Assembly (NCBI GenBank): GCA_000499405.2
Contig: HG738140.1
Location: forward strand, 8,211,560-8,275,559
DNA from: Onchocerca volvulus
Lineage: Eukaryota; Nematoda; Chromadorea; Rhabditida; Onchocercidae
Reading direction: 5' to 3'
Length of the DNA: 64,000 nt
Positions 12,901 to 23,068 of the stretch are shown one piece after another; positions within the stretch are counted from its first letter, which is position 1; each line of letters begins with the position of its first letter. The notes beneath the pieces were generated by a model, which was not told where the DNA came from, made no database searches, and saw only the letters and a program-made list of their open reading frames with translations. A program made the translations under genes and the position numbers.

Positions 12901-14994
12901 GCAAGCACTCCAGCTTTTCAAGCATTAGATACTTCACTGGCAAAGAAACATTCAAGTTTTTACCAAAGCACAGCTTTCTCTTCGCATTGTGCTGTTGGCA
13001 GTACCAACACCGATCCACCTGGTAATATTTATACATTGTTTTCAGCTTTATTTTCAAGATACTAATATCTGATGATTTCAAATAATTGCTGAGATATATT
13101 CATAATTTACATTTGAAATGTTGCATAGTTAGAGAATCTGCGATCTTCCCTCAACTTCTCGTATAAATCTTCAATTAACAATAAATAATTAATTTAGCAG
13201 TATCTTAATGTTCATATTTCTATGTTAATTATAACAATTAATATGTGTTTTTATATCTCTTATATATTACATTATCAAATATGTCATTTCAAATCGAAAA
13301 ATGTCATTTTTTTTTATCCTGCCTGTTCCAGTTCTATAGTTAGTAATGTTTTCAGAAAAATTATCACCCACATTGCTTACAAAAAAAAATATTCTTCGTG
13401 TTCAGGTGACTTTTTTTTAAATCATTCTTGAAATCCCTTACTAGTTTAAGCGTCCAGTTATATATAATTTTGCATAGATTTTGCATTTTCAGTCATAGTA
13501 TTGATTTAGCATGTGCTATAAGGCCTTAAAATCAGATGGATTTAGTAAATGATTTAACCATGACTTTATTTTAGACATAGTTTAGAGAAATGTTCGATTC
13601 ACAATTAAAAAAAAAAAAGAATCGAATATTTCTAGTTATACTTTTGTGTTGATAAATTTTCAAATGATTTTATGAAATCCTTTACTAGTTTTTCTGAGAT
13701 CTTTAGAAACTGGCTGAAAAGATCTTACGGCAAAAAGAACAAGAGCGTATTAGTGCAGCACAAGATATGCAACGTGAATTGGAAGAAATCGATGTCCGGA
13801 AATTGGAAGTGGAAGCAGTGGCTGGGGATTTGGAAAGACGGCTACGTGATGGTATTTTCTTGTACTAGTCTCCGAAGAAAGTTAAAATTTTCTTATATAA
13901 GAGTCTTAATTATGATTCAAAATTTGAAAAAAAAATGAAAGTATTATAATAAGTTGATTCAATCAAATTTTTTGATGCGAATATATAATTTGAAATTAAG
14001 TTATTTTTCATCTATGCAGATGCAGAGAATCTGTGGATACTGGAGCAGTGGTTGTTATATGTACAGGAAATGACACAGTTGAAGCAGCGTGAAGAAGAAT
14101 TGAAACTCCGAATATCTGAGCTTGAAGTGAATGAAAAATATAAAAGCCTTCAGCTACAGCTCAAGGAAGTGCAGAATATTGGTGCTGGTGTATTATTTGC
14201 TTCTAAAATTCAAGTAAAACTAACGCTTTTTTTTGATATATTTCTTATAAAATTGCAGAATTTTTGTTCTGATCTTGAGATCTATATCTAAGTCTTAAAA
14301 ATCCAATAATTGAAATTTCATTTAATACTTGCAAAACATGTTATGAACATGTTTGAAAAGTCAGTGTCAAAATTTATAAATATCAATGCTTTATCAAAAT
14401 CTATCAACATCATCTTTGCTAATTCTTAGCAAACTGTTGAAGTTTTATGGACAAATTTATTTTTCTTTGTGCCAGCACTTTATCCTTCAATTTTTCTTTA
14501 CATGAAAATAAATAGGCTGAGAAATCGATATTGAAGAAGACACTAGCAGTTTTAGAAATGCGTGATGCCATACAGAAGCAGCTGAAAGTAATTAGAGAAA
14601 GGTATTTGATTTTTTATTACTTTTTGGTAGTGATTTTCTCACTAAAATCATTGTCCGAGGGAGGAAATCATTTCTTTCATTTTTAGTTTTTCGTTCGATA
14701 TAAAATCCAAACAATGAAGTTTTAATAACCATTTCCTCATTTTCGTCTTCTTTAATCCTTTCATCCATTAGAAATATAAATAATGAAATTCTGAAATTTT
14801 CTTTCTGAATTAATTTGGTAGCTGAAATTCTTCATCATCGTTTTAATTTTATCAAGACTTCTTTTAATTGTGCTGTAATGTAATTTTATGGTTGCGAATT
14901 TTTTAGGGCTTGGGAACAAAAAATTTTCGAACCAGCAACGCTCATCGAATTGAAAGGAGCTTCATATCGCAATTTTAAACCGATTTTCATTTAA
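998..14994 (+). CDS. MICAL: MICAL-family flavoprotein monooxygenase (F-actin methionine oxidase)
   Basis: MICAL enzymes oxidise actin methionines and disassemble filaments downstream of semaphorin/plexin signals. The start is the ATG at 998, next to a TTTACAG acceptor (991-992). Exons include 998-1125, 1933-2060, 2331-2519, 2847-2963, 3076-3177, 3293-3392, 3665-3821, 3947-3994, 4082-4291, 4762-4944, 5209-5378, 5525-5596, 5696-5801, 5944-6150, 6229-6381, 6771-6938, 7118-7318, 7895-7969, 8111-8209, 8349-8480, 8735-8985, 9343-9431, 9564-9631, 9810-9992, 10259-10346, 10542-10693, 10826-11011, 11364-11439, 11620-11726; phases agree through 11726. Visible parts: FAD motif [27 protein letters not shown] and [13 protein letters not shown] of the monooxygenase; a CH domain from about residue 511; one LIM domain from about residue 945 (CQLC, HKKC, CAFC, FFCMQH); an acidic stretch; and a C-terminal bMERB coiled coil (exons 13707-13851, 14020-14213, 14516-14601, 14907-14994, TAA at 14992). 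Ser-rich linker exons 12001-13021 are less certain, and one or two small exons are missing there. Confidence 0.93.
7514..7540 (+). repeat. Poly-T tract in a MICAL intron
   Basis: A run of about twenty T between MICAL exons 7118-7318 and 7895-7969. It is simple sequence typical of introns in this genome and has no sign of function. Confidence 0.6.
10064..10129 (+). repeat. Perfect tandem duplication of a 33-bp unit
   Basis: Two identical 33-bp units (10064-10096 and 10097-10129) lie in the MICAL intron between exons 9810-9992 and 10259-10346. Each unit contains the interrupted palindrome TCTAGTCGAACTAGA. Perfect identity suggests a recent duplication. Confidence 0.9.
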
Positions 14995-16834
14995 ATGATT
15001 GTTTTTAAGAGCGAGAAAAATCAGACAAGTGCATTCTAATTTCCTGAAAATTGCTACATCTACGCCAAATTCAGGAATGCCTCTGCTTACGGTGATGGCT
15101 TAGGAAATTTCTTGTAATTATGTCTAATTTTTTGAAATTCTTGAAAGCTTCAGCTTTTGATATTTCATTCTTTTTATTTATATATAATAAATGTTGAGCT
15201 TTAAATATTTATATATAATAAGTTTTGTCTAGTATTGTCAAATTGTTCATACGAGTATTTGGAAAGCATGTTCAATTGCGAAATCGAGAACCTCCGTGAA
15301 CCATTAAAAAAAAAGACGGATCTGATTTGCATGAATTTTAGAGCAATGTATTGTGTGATTATACTAAATTTAAAGAAAAAATAACTGTTGTTCTGGACTG
15401 GTTTTTCATATTCATTTTATATTGAGTAGTAGCTACATTTTAGATAAGCTGTTCAATTTTGTGCCAAACGCAGAAAACTTTCAAATGTTGGCAGCTTTCG
15501 AACTGTGATTTTGAAAAAATTCTAGGAAAATTTCCGATTTTCAGACGTTTCAAACAATAAGGGTTTATCTCTTATTTTCAAACAGATCTTTTACCATTGA
15601 TGCTCATGGTATTAGTTTCTTCGGTGCTTTATTTTTTCTGATTACTTCTTGCGATTACTAATTTTTAAATATAATGGCACCGAAAAAATATTTTTTTGAG
15701 TTTTGCATATGTTTACAATTATTCTAGCACAAAAGAAAATTCTGGAGAAAATTTTTGCTTTTTTAATTAAAGGATTCCTTATGTTCCAAAAAATTTCTGC
15801 ACATTTGTATTTCAATAATTCATGTTCTGTTTTTGATCAGAACACATGTTTCTATAATCGTACGTACTTTCTTTGTTCATACATCATTGTGATCTAATTT
15901 GCTTTGCCATATTCCGTTTTTTTTTGCTGAAAAGATCAATTATTCTGCTCAAATATATTTATAAATGATTTATTTTCTGTGCACAGATATTTCAATGTTG
16001 TGACTATTATATTCAGCATTATTGATTCATAAGAATAGCATATCATGAAACTCTTCTCGAAGCCTTGTAATTAAAACTAGTTTTCGAATTGGTTTATTTT
16101 CTTCTCGGATTATGGGGAAGAACTAATTTAGATTTCATTTCATTAACTAAATAGTTCAGAAAAATACAATTGACCTTTTCTTTTTTTCTGAATGGAATAA
16201 AAGAAGTGAATGGGAAATTTTATGAATGGGACATTTTGCTAGCAATTCCCACCTATTTTGTCCACTTAAAAAATCTGAATTTTATAATTAAATGATAAAG
16301 AAGAATGAAACTGGAGTGAGATATACAATATGATGAAATTAAATTTGAGACATCATTTTGGAAACTACCAAAGTGTTTCTGGTGAGTTCCTCAAGAAAAT
16401 TTCAAAAATTCGTTTGTTCAATTCATATAAAAGTATTTTCTGGCAGGATCACTTTTGTGAGGAACATTTTGAATTTTCCTGGAAGAGGTATATTTATATG
16501 AGGTCCTTCCGACAATTCTTTTTTCACTGTTCATTTTGTGAAAAGGTTCTAATTGGAGTCATTTAGAAAAATGGTTGCAAGATTCTAATTTAAAGTTTTG
16601 CATATTCTAAGCAATGGATTTCAGTTTCTCATTTTATTTTACCGTATATATTAAATAATGCAGTTGTTACTGCGATTACTAAACAGTTGAATTACTATTG
16701 AATTCTAACAAGTACAGAACACTAGTATTTCTTTTTACTGTCACAAAATATAAATTCCAAGCAATCTATTTTATTGCATTTTATGTTATTTTGGTACGAA
16801 AATCTTTAAATTAATCATAAAAATCTGATTAAAT
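14995..16834. other. Intergenic, no gene seen
   Basis: AT-rich DNA between the MICAL stop codon and the decayed retrotransposon. AATAAA-like motifs near 15185 could serve MICAL polyadenylation. The open frames here are short and low-complexity, and I see no splice pattern. I looked for the missing 3' LTR of the retrotransposon (a block ending in CGACA next to the integrase end) and found none. Confidence 0.6.
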
Positions 16835-18393
16835 CTATATGAATAAAAATGTAAATGTTGAAGGGTTTTCCATTTGTTGCTTCTTCGCATTTCTTGTTCT
16901 TCGAGCAATCGATTCTTTATTTGATTCTTCTACCATTGACTTTGACTGGTCCTTCAGCGGCTCTGCGTCATCTATTTCCAAGAGGTATAGCGCACTAACT
17001 GATCTGTTGAGTTCCTTTCCATTGGGTAGTTGTATTGTTGCGCTCCTGATCTTCCCGTCTATCCCCTTTTTAATTTTCTTTATTCGAGCCAATTGCCATA
17101 CACCTCTAGGTGCCTCAGGTTCATTAGGAGAACTTTCGTTCTCATAGGGAATTCGCCTTTCTACTGCTCTAGAGGAAGTCAGTTCCCTTTGGGTACGTTC
17201 CCGAAGGCTAGTGAATATTCTTCCTTCCATAATTTCCAAAAAACATCTAAAGATTGGAGAGTATTGAACCAATACTTGAGTAACTTGTCCTTGGTATTTA
17301 ATGAATATGGAGTATATTCGTCATTATCTTTACTATTCAGTATTAGTTGGAATGTCTAATGAAGCATTAGGTGATAAAAAATCAATTGGACGTATGATTC
17401 TGTAGTCATCAAATCCTACGTAAGTCAATGGACGGGAATTAAGTATTGCTCCTATTTCTATTATTAAAGTTATTAATTCTCTTTCCTTTAGGAGTTTCCT
17501 GCCTATTGCTCTCTTTAGGATTCGTTTGGTAAGTCCAATCATTCTTTCATATACACCTCCAGCCCATGGTGCTTTCGTTATTATATTTTTCCATACAGTA
17601 TCCTTTGCGGCTAGGAAATTAGCTTTTCTTCCATAAGGATTTTAAATACTAATTGGAATTGGCCGGCATTATCGCTCAGGACTATGTTTGGATATCCGCG
17701 TCGAGCGACAAATCTTCTCAAGACATGCAAAAATCTTTCAGCAGTTATATTCTCAACTACTTCTAGATGTACGGCCCTTGTGGTGAAACATGTAAAAAGA
17801 GATATCCATCTCTTTACCATCCCATTATCAGATTTGATTGAAAGCGGACCCATGTAATCTAAACCAGTTCTTTCAAAGGTTCTTGATTGCTTCACTCGTG
17901 TTTCAGGAAGGTTTGGCATTTCAGGTAATTTGAAGGGTTTAGCTCTCCAGCGCTTACAACCCATACATGATGATATAACACGTTTGACTGTGGATCGTCC
18001 TTTAGGAATCCAGAATTTGCGTCTTACTTCACACAAGGTATGAGCTATTCCCGCATGATATAACTCTTCATGTTGCTGTTTAATGAGAAGCTCAGTAATG
18101 GTGTTATGATTTGGCAAATAGATAGGATTTTTAGATTCATTACATAATTCCGAATTCTCGAGACGACTCTTTGATTTCCATAATTTGTTGGTTTCATCTT
18201 GATATAAGTTCCATGTGTTTATTTGTTCTTCAGTTATTTCAGCTGATTGCGCTTGTCGGATCAATAACCATTCTGCTATCTCATAGTCATTTTTGGTCAT
18301 TTGATTTCCTTTCATAGATAACAACATTAACCACGGTAGTTCTTTTTTATGAGTTAATTTGATAAATCGAAGAGCCCATACTGTTGCTCTCAA
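16835..18393 (-). pseudogene. BEL/Pao integrase, frameshifted
   Basis: The longest open part is 18393-17611 (260 codons). It carries the HHCC zinc-binding domain (HEELYHAG, then a CMGC pair), the first catalytic Asp in TGLDYMGPL and the second in LSDNAGQF. The frame breaks near 17611, resumes over 17542-17333 (KERELITLIIEIGAILNSRP holds the region of the last acidic residue), breaks again near 17225 and ends with the C-terminal integrase domain (GVWQLARIKKIKKG) at 17190-16835. At least two frameshifts are needed, so no full integrase can be made. Confidence 0.88.
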
Positions 18394-19018
18394 TAATCTT
18401 TTATATTTGCTAAAACGATGGGCCGTAATGAACTGAATTGTTGTTCCATCAAACTTTTGATTGACTTTCGTAAGTTTTGTAACAATAGCTTCTTCAAATT
18501 CTTCATTGTCATTATAATTAAAGTTATATTGTGGCCAGTCCGTATTGAGGTCCCTTCCACCACAACTTGTAATGTCGAAGCTTTTTCGGTGAGATGCCTT
18601 TCGTTGCTATGTCTACTGGATTTTGTTCACTTGGTATATAGCGAAAAACGAACTTTGCCTTCAGGATATTTTCAACCCGATTTTGGACAAATTGTGGAAG
18701 CAATTTTGTCGAATTCTTAATCCAATAGAGCGCACATTTGGAATCTGACCATAGAGTTACATGGCTTTTTTGTCCATTTCTAACTGTTTTGTCACAAACT
18801 GAGCAGCTCTTACTCCAATTAATATGGACAACAATTCTAATCTCGGTACTGATATGCCTTTAATTGGAGCGATTCGGGACTTCGCGTAAATGAGAAGTGA
18901 ATTTGGCGTTTTGTTCTCTTGATTAAGTACATAGACAGCTGCTGCATAGGCAACATTTGAAGCATCTGTAAACACATTAATTTCGGTTTAGGGTGAAGAT
19001 ATTATCGCCATTCTCGGT
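18394..19018 (-). pseudogene. BEL/Pao RNase H region, broken
   Basis: An open stretch at 18975-18757 contains FTDASNVAYAAAVYVL, the start of the RNase H domain of BEL/Pao pol, followed by PRLELLSILIGVRAA. The continuation towards 18600 is only readable in another frame. The domain sits in the expected place between RT and integrase. Confidence 0.8.
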
Positions 19019-19597
19019 AAATCTATTACATGTGTTGACCAGTCCTTAATGAGTGAGCTCCAATGTTGTTCTTCTTCTTCGTTCAAAACTTTTTCCCATG
19101 TTCTGTTTTCCTTCCAGAGATGTTTAATAAATAGTTTGAATTGTGTCATTGAAGGGACCAAAAAACCTAATGGATCATATTGTGAAGCAAGGAATTGCAA
19201 AATTATTCTTTTTGTTAATTAGCTTCCGGTCCATGGCTTTAATATTATGCGAATGACATTTCTATTGTGAATCCATTTAAGACCAAGAAATTCCTCTTTA
19301 TTTGGTTTNAAATTTATTACATGTGTTGGCCAATCTTTGATGAGTGAGTTCCAATGTTGTTCTTCTTCTTCGTTCAAAACTTTATCCCATGTTTTGTTTT
19401 CTTTCCAAAGATGTTGAATGAAGAGTTTGAATTGTATCATTGAAGGAACCAAAAAACCTAATGGATCATATTGTGAAGCAAGGAATTGCAGGATTGTTCT
19501 TTTTGTTAATTTGCTTCCGATCCATGGCTTTAATGTTATGCGAATGACATCTCTATTGTGGATCCATTTAAGACCGAGAAATTCCTCTTTATTAGTC
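19019..19597. repeat. About 290-bp segment present twice, joined by one N
   Basis: The segment 19019-19308 and the segment 19310-19597 are diverged copies of the same RT-connection coding sequence, both containing [17 protein letters not shown]. The single undetermined base N at 19309 lies exactly at the joint. Copy 1 reads on into RNase H; copy 2 reads on into RT. An assembly join of two element copies is the likeliest cause; a real tandem duplication is possible. Confidence 0.85.
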
Positions 19598-20830
19598 TTG
19601 CTTTGATCACAGACGGGTATTCTCTTATTGAATTCTTCATTATTAGAAAGAAATTCTCTAATATTCATAGAGGCTTCTTTAAAAATACTTTTCATTTCCT
19701 GATATTTATGGAAAGCTTCATCTATACTTTCTGCTGATATTGTAACATTGTCAACATATAAATTTTTTCTTATCTCATGTGCTAATTTACTACTATGATT
19801 TTCTAGATGATAATTCAATGTTGCTGATAACAAGAATGGTGATGAAATCACTCCAAAGGGTACTCTCTTAAAACGATAACATTTTATATTTTCATCATCT
19901 ACAATCTTATTTATATCGTTTAACCAAAGAAAACGAGTACAATTTCTTTCTTCTGGATGTAATTCTAATTGTAGGAATGCTTTCTCAATGTCAGCTATTA
20001 TAACTATTTTCATTGTACGAAAACGTAATAATATTCCCACTAGGTCTGGTAACATGATTGGGCCACGGTATAATGATTCGTTCAAGCTTTTGAATCCGTT
20101 CAGATGTGCAGAGGCATCATAGACAATCCTCAATTTTGTTGTCGCTTTGCTTGGAGTTAATACTTCATGATGTGGCAGATAGTGTACAATCCCAATCTCA
20201 TCGTTCGGGTGCACTTCTTCAATTATATCGGATCGCAGTTGTTCTTCAATTGTTTCATGATATGAATCAAGAATTGAATTATTCTTCAAACGCTTAACAA
20301 GATTTTTTAAACGACCGATACATAATCCGTAATTATTGCTTAATTTACGTTCTGAATGTTTCCAAGGCCAACGTACTTGATACCTATCATTCTGTTTAGT
20401 TATGGTTCTTTTGAAATGCTTTAACGCTTCATCATCATCGTCAGCGTTGGGAGATTCATGAATGCCTATCATTTCTAGTTTCCAGAATCTTTCTAATTCC
20501 GTAACAAAATTTACTTTGATTGTTGCATTTGAAAGGCATATTGTGTTGTTACAAAGTTTGCTTATGTCTCCACTTCCAGCGACTATTGGACCAATTTTTG
20601 ATTGCAACAGCATATGACCTGAATCTAATTTCCTGATTCCTGTTAAATCGAGAAAATGGAAAAAGTAATCTGCGCCGATAAGAAGGTCCGGTTGTTTCCA
20701 ATGACTTGTTAAATTTTTAAATTGACTCTCTACTGGTGCTTTAACCACTCTGATTTCGTTGGTTAGATAGTCGATGATGTTGGCGTTTATTGTAATAACT
20801 TCTCGTTCAGCTTTTGTCGGGAAAACCGAA
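19310..20830 (-). pseudogene. BEL/Pao reverse transcriptase
   Basis: A long open stretch from 20748 towards 19219 gives the end of the protease and the RT. Recognisable RT parts are [50 protein letters not shown] and the catalytic box LYVDNVTI, in which the usual second Asp is Asn. I believe the YVDN form is seen in other BEL/Pao elements, so it need not mean inactivity. The downstream part runs into the N-joined duplication. The coding frame upstream of 20748 ([12 protein letters not shown]) continues to about 20830, where the nested element begins. Confidence 0.9.
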
Positions 20831-21090
20831 ATTAATTCCCAACTAAAATTAACTCATATGGAAAATACATAATCAAATGGTTAAAAAATTGTGAAATTTT
20901 CTTTTTATTGAGTCTTCCTCTGTAAAATTATTTCTCTTTGTGCGCTTGTCCACGCTCAAAACATTTCTGTTTACAGTTCCTTCTTTAAAAAGGGGGGCAA
21001 ACAATCAAACAAAAGGGGTCAAAACACAAATGTGCCCTGTCCATACTCATTTACAACCACATCAAAATACTTCTGCTTATAGTTATAAGA

Positions 21091-21128
21091 TCTAAAGGTC
21101 GCCGGTTCGATCCCGGCTCATGGCACCA
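21091..21128 (+). other. tRNA 3'-half sequence with CCA, likely a very long primer binding site
   Basis: Read on the plus strand, this fits a tRNA 3' half position by position: anticodon-stem strand TCTAA, variable loop AGGTC, T stem GCCGG, loop TTCGATC, T stem CCGGC, acceptor strand TCATGGC, discriminator A and CCA. No 5' half follows or precedes. Nuclear tRNA genes do not encode CCA, so this is not a tRNA gene. Read on the minus strand it is the complement expected of a primer binding site next to the nested LTR, but it is 38 bases long instead of about 18. Confidence 0.75.
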
Positions 21129-21140
21129 AAACTATTTTAT

Positions 21141-21376
21141 TGTGGAAGGTTGAGGTTTGATTGAGTTGTGGAACGAATAGATTTATAATAATTTTATTCA
21201 GAATAGTAATAATCAGTTAATATGTAGTTAACAGTACAATAGATATCAGACGAATGGAAGGGATTTTGTAGATAAGTGAAGGTAAATTTGTGTGATGTTG
21301 ATTGGATTTGGAGAAGAATATCGGGAACTCGGACAATAGCAAGAAACCTTTAGATCGCCTGGTCAGTCTAAACACA
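21141..21376 (-). repeat. LTR of the nested element
   Basis: A 236-bp block with TGTG/CACA inverted ends, separated by 12 bases from the tRNA-matching site. It is unlike the larger LTR at 23069-23595 apart from a similar edge (TTATTGT followed by GGAA-rich sequence). No second copy is in the window. Confidence 0.6.
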
Positions 21377-21911
21377 GCCATTTGCACACTTAGCTTTGTC
21401 TGAGTAGTGATGCATGTCTTCGGCTTCTTCATGCCAACGGAGATATTTTCATTTCTTGTTCTACTGTTTTCTTCAGGTTTAGCCGATTTGCTAATTTTTT
21501 AGAAATAAATGATATTTGTGATCCTACATCAAAGAGTGCTAAAGCCTTTGCCTTTTCTTGTTTTTTGGGGGACAATGGATTGAAAATTATTATTTCTTTA
21601 CATAAAAGTAAGGTTTCATTTCCTTGATCATCTTTTATTGTATTTGTTTGTGTTGCGACAGTTGGATTATTTGCCGAAACATTCGCCTTTTCAGTTTCTT
21701 TGGGAACTAAATGCGCTATATTAACTGAAGAATTTTTGTTTCTTTTGTCACATAGAGCGCTGTTGTGAGAAGCTTTGCAATAGAAACATTGTTTCTTCCG
21801 CTTGCAGTCTTCTGCATTGTGATTTTCTTTGAAGCACCATACGCATTTTTTCAATGTTTTGAGACGATCTATGCGAGCGTTAATTGTGGAAAAAATGTCG
21901 CATTCACTGTC
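21377..21911 (-). pseudogene. BEL/Pao zinc knuckles and aspartic protease, decayed
   Basis: Two CCHC knuckles are visible in 21854-21429: CVWCFKENHNAEDC and CFYCKASHNSALC. The protease active-site region reads ALFDVGSQISFISKKLA; the family normally has Asp-Ser/Thr-Gly, so the middle residue is altered. A frameshift lies near 21429, and the frame carrying KKPKTCITTQTKLSVQ follows until the nested insertion. Confidence 0.85.
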
Positions 21912-23040
21912 CTAATGATCTTGGGCACAAAAAATGCACGGTCTTCTTTTCTGTTTTCGAATTTTACCTTTATTATCGTTTCGAATTGTAGCAAGCGCTG
22001 AAGTTCTTCCGAAATTACTTCGAGAAATTTGTTCCGGCTTAGGTATTATTGTTTTTTGATTGGTATCTGCATGTGAAAGCTGGCTACATTTGACTTGTTC
22101 ATTTATATAAATCAAGTTTGATAAGAAATTTCTAAGCTTTACTACAGACCACGGTTTATCTGTTTCCTTTTGTTGATACACTTTTTCTAGTATCCAGCGT
22201 AGCAGTCTGCCTTCTATTGAAGTTTCTATACTTGTGTGCACCAAGTTCTCCCCTAAGGCTTCCAGTTGGCGTAACACCCGTTCTATATTTTCGATCGTGG
22301 TTATCCATTCCTTTCCATTCTTTTTGATGGATTGAAATTCACTGTATAATATCATCTTTATTGTTGAGGGGTTTCCATATTTATCTCCAAGCAGTCGTCT
22401 AATCACTTCGTAATTTTCAGGTGCTATTTCATAGCCTGATACAACTTGCGGAGCCTTACCTCTAAGACATGAAAACAAATAATTCAATTTTTGGATTTCT
22501 GGAATTGTTTGTGAATGGACTGCTGCGTTGAAACTGCTCCAGAATTGTCGCCATTGTCTAAGGTCACCATTGAAGGTAGGTAAGGATAATTGAGGAAGAT
22601 TGACAGTAAGATTTGAAGGAGTGGTTAATCTTTCCTGTTCCTTACTCTTTCGCTTAATTAACTGCTCCAACTTTTGTTCAGCGTCATTCTTATACCTTTT
22701 CGACGTTATATACGCTTCTTTCCCTTCATACATGATTTGGAATAGTCCATGTTCACCTTCTGTGACCTGTTCGTAAGCCTTTTCTTCATCCCTTTTTTTT
22801 GTCCCAGTGATGGTTTGAATGTACGTAAGCCATGTAGGCATTTTCAAGCTCCTTGACACTTAATTGGACTCTATCGAATTTGTCTGCGAATACTTGTTTC
22901 CTTATTGTGTAGAAGATTTCTTGTTGATCTGATGGGGAATTTGGGTCCGAAAACTCGAATTTTAAGGAGTTTATCTCTTTAAGAAGAAAGGCTAACCTGG
23001 CTTTTGGTGGTTGAATACTGGCAATAATGCTACTTGACAT
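21912..23040 (-). pseudogene. BEL/Pao gag, frameshifted
   Basis: The gag start codon is at 23040-23038, four bases after the primer binding site. The first frame (23040-22786) carries PPKARLAFLLKEINSLKFEF. It shifts at a run of eight A (sense strand, about 22792-22799) into the frame that ends at 21912. That frame carries the DUF1759-type region (LPTFNGDLRQWRQFW, LNYLFSCLRGKAPQVV, LLGDKYGNP). An in-frame TAG at the first zinc knuckle (after CIFCAQDH) then stops it. The A-run shift may be a mutation rather than programmed slippage. Confidence 0.88.
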
Positions 23041-23044
23041 CGTT

Positions 23045-23062
23045 GCCTCACCTCGGGCACCA
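23045..23062 (-). other. Primer binding site of the BEL/Pao element
   Basis: On the minus strand TGGTGCCCGAGGTGAGGC is an 18-base complement of a tRNA 3' end including CCA. Its length equals position 59 to 76 of a tRNA, the stretch copied before the usual methyl-A58 block. It lies six bases from the LTR edge. The tRNA species was not identified. Confidence 0.85.
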
Positions 23063-23068
23063 ATTTAT

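Larger units (their letters stand above)
20831..21376 (-). mobile_element. Nested truncated LTR element inside BEL pol
   Basis: The protease coding sequence breaks off after KLSVQMA at about 21377 and resumes with [13 protein letters not shown] at about 20820. The intervening ~545 bases are foreign to it. They hold an LTR-like block (21141-21376, TGTGG at one end and CACA at the other), a tRNA 3'-end match (21091-21128) in the position of a primer site, and about 260 bases of non-coding leader. The orientation is the same as the host element. Its 3' part is absent. The exact left border is uncertain by a few bases. Confidence 0.7.

Noticed and set aside
14995..16834. 3' LTR of the BEL/Pao element
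   Set aside because: No block ending in CGACA or similar to 23069-23595 was found near the integrase end.
16839..17359. Open frames on the plus strand opposite the integrase
   Set aside because: They are antisense shadows of the BEL/Pao integrase C-terminal region.
21091..21128. tRNA gene
   Set aside because: Only the 3' half is present, and CCA is encoded, which nuclear tRNA genes lack; it fits a retroelement primer site better.
20831..21376. tRNA-derived SINE
   Set aside because: No A box or 5' tRNA half, no poly-A or simple tail, and TGTG/CACA ends fit an LTR.
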